Assembly (NCBI RefSeq): GCF_029257255.1
Contig: NZ_JARICI010000021.1
Span: forward strand, 1 to 33,386
DNA from: Sporosarcina sp.
GTDB lineage: Bacteria > Bacillota > Bacilli > Bacillales_A > Planococcaceae
DNA: 33,386 nt
Direction of reading: 5' to 3'
In this document: positions 32,327 to 33,386 of the stretch, piece by piece
Numbering within the stretch: the first letter of the stretch is position 1
Layout: each line of letters opens with the position of its first letter
Translations under genes and position numbers: made by a program
Notes under the pieces: model-generated
The model's database searches: none
The model's input: the letters and a program-made list of their open reading frames with translations, nothing else
Told to the model about the DNA's origin: nothing

Positions 32327-33386
32327 ATGGTTTTAACTACTAAAGATGCCTGGGAAGCCTATCTCGACGTAGATACCCACGGTAAACAAGTACTATCAAG
32401 TATCGAATTCACTACGACATATTTATGTAATATGCGCTGTGAACACTGTGCAGTCGGTTATATGCTGCAGCCAAAAGATCCAGATGCACTGCCAATTGAA
32501 TTGCTGCTTAAAAGATTGGATGAAATTCCGCATTTACGGACGATCAGCTTGACAGGCGGAGAACCAATGTTTTCGAAGAAGTCTGTTGAGCAATATGTAG
32601 TCCCTTTATTGCAATATGCACATTCACGTCAAATTAAAACGCAGGTCAACTCAAATTTGACGATGCCGCTTGACCGTTATGAGATGATCGCGCCTTACTT
32701 AGACGTGCTGCATATCTCACATAACTGGGGCACCGTAGATGATTTCGTGGACGGCGGTTTTGCCAGAATGGAACGACAGCCGCCTCGCGAGCGCCGTGCA
32801 GCTCAGTTTGCACGTATGATCGAAAATAGTAAGGCTTTATCCGAAATGGGCGTTATGGTATCTGCAGAAACAATGCTGAATCGGCGTACTCTTCCCCATT
32901 TGAAAACGATTCATGAACAAATCGTCAATGAAATGAAGTGCGGCCGTCACGAGGTGCATCCTATGTACCCAAGCGATTTCGCTTCTTCGCTCGACGTTCT
33001 TTCATTGGATGAAACTCGGCAGGCGATCCATGAACTTCTTTCGTACCGTGATGAAGATACATGGATGCTTTTCGGAACACTCCCATTTTACAACTGCAGT
33101 CAGGATTCACGAGACCAAGAGCTATTCGCGAAACTTGCAGTAAGCAAGAATGTAACAGTTCGAAATGATCCTGATGGTCGCTCACGTTTGAACGTCAATA
33201 TTTTCACAGGCGATGTAATTGTCACAGATTTTGGTGATGTGCCGCCACTAGGAAATATCCAAACTGATCAGCTACCTGAACTTTATGATCGCTGGCAGCA
33301 GCATCCTCTTGCAAAAAGTGTAAGCTGCCACTGCCCTGCTGTTCGCTGTCTTGGGCCGAACCTGCTGGTAAAAGATGCGTATTATC
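32327..33386 (+). CDS. yfkAB: Radical SAM / CxCxxxxC protein YfkAB (3' end beyond window)
   Basis: 353 codons are in the window with no stop. The ATG at 32327 has TAGGAG 8 nt upstream. The radical SAM cluster motif CNMRCEHC (about residues 35-42) binds the 4Fe-4S cluster that cleaves S-adenosylmethionine. TISLTGGEPMF is the GGEP motif. Near the end, CHCPAVRCLGPN is the second C-x-C-x4-C motif that defines YfkAB, probably an auxiliary iron-sulfur site. Relatives are about 370-375 residues, so only about 20 residues are missing. The substrate is unknown. In B. subtilis 168 the gene was annotated as split yfkA/yfkB; here it is one continuous frame. Confidence 0.93.
   Translation, partial: MVLTTKDAWEAYLDVDTHGKQVLSSIEFTTTYLCNMRCEHCAVGYMLQPKDPDALPIELLLKRLDEIPHLRTISLTGGEPMFSKKSVEQYVVPLLQYAHSRQIKTQVNSNLTMPLDRYEMIAPYLDVLHISHNWGTVDDFVDGGFARMERQPPRERRAAQFARMIENSKALSEMGVMVSAETMLNRRTLPHLKTIHEQIVNEMKCGRHEVHPMYPSDFASSLDVLSLDETRQAIHELLSYRDEDTWMLFGTLPFYNCSQDSRDQELFAKLAVSKNVTVRNDPDGRSRLNVNIFTGDVIVTDFGDVPPLGNIQTDQLPELYDRWQQHPLAKSVSCHCPAVRCLGPNLLVKDAYY

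Noticed and set aside
32327..33386. Minus-strand frame at 32961-33185 inside yfkAB
   Set aside because: Shadow of the radical SAM gene, which has both Cys motifs and an SD.

Overview
The window looks like chromosome of an endospore-forming, low-GC Bacillales bacterium, most likely Planococcaceae (Sporosarcina-like). Reasons: Bacillus-type strong Shine-Dalgarno (SD) sequences, many TTG/GTG starts, a Tlp spore protein behind a sigma-G-type promoter, a YtxJ/BrxC bacillithiol protein, a Staphylococcus/Bacillus-type class I aldolase, a pbuE gene with an adenine riboswitch, and YfkAB. No rRNA, tRNA, CRISPR array, prophage or complete insertion sequence was seen. The only mobile-element signal is the probable 5' end of a group II intron at the left edge (minus strand).

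Layout. 1-3600: probable intron end, a PaaI-like thioesterase, a small secreted protein and oligoendopeptidase F. 3645-5701: a luciferase-like flavin oxidoreductase and a ThiD/PdxK kinase. 5906-8823: two chemoreceptors, one membrane-bound and one soluble (YfmS-like). 9065-11373: two overlapping small membrane-protein genes downstream of a disulfide-type flavoprotein. 11465-12500: a cupin and a rhodanese lipoprotein. 12775-16967: a fatty-acid/acyl-CoA module (3-hydroxyacyl-CoA dehydrogenase, acyl-CoA synthetase, acyl-CoA carboxylase carboxyltransferase) whose two transcription units carry the same near-palindromic operator centred on ACTAGT. 17236-20212: an MHYT-GGDEF-EAL cyclic-di-GMP protein, probably a phosphodiesterase, and a YiaA/B membrane protein. 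20331-21218: two decayed genes. 21215-23212: S66 LD-carboxypeptidase and class I fructose-bisphosphate aldolase. 23323-26643: GNAT acetyltransferase, methyltransferase, YtxJ, Tlp and an SLH/VanY D,D-carboxypeptidase. 26862-28162: adenine riboswitch, terminator and pbuE. 28239-29371: a run of small genes (DUF3784 membrane protein, two CxxC/CxxC proteins in tandem, and a 43-residue membrane peptide). 29567-31174: unknown protein and tartrate/D-malate dehydrogenase. 31348-end: SEC-C protein and a radical-SAM YfkAB cut by the window edge.

Themes. (1) One unseen regulator, probably TetR-like, may control the acyl-CoA module. (2) Three places show recent gene decay: an in-frame TAG in a DHFR-like gene, a 1-nt deletion plus TAA in a small ORF before the LD-carboxypeptidase, and a 5-nt tandem duplication that frameshifts a tiny ORF at 12654. 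(3) For many genes the longest open frame begins inside or before the SD. I moved those starts to the first codon with proper SD spacing, often TTG. I found no clearly new multi-gene system. The best candidates for new biology are the tandem CxxC pair with its neighbouring small membrane proteins, the paired membrane proteins at 9065-9954, and the shared ACTAGT operator.
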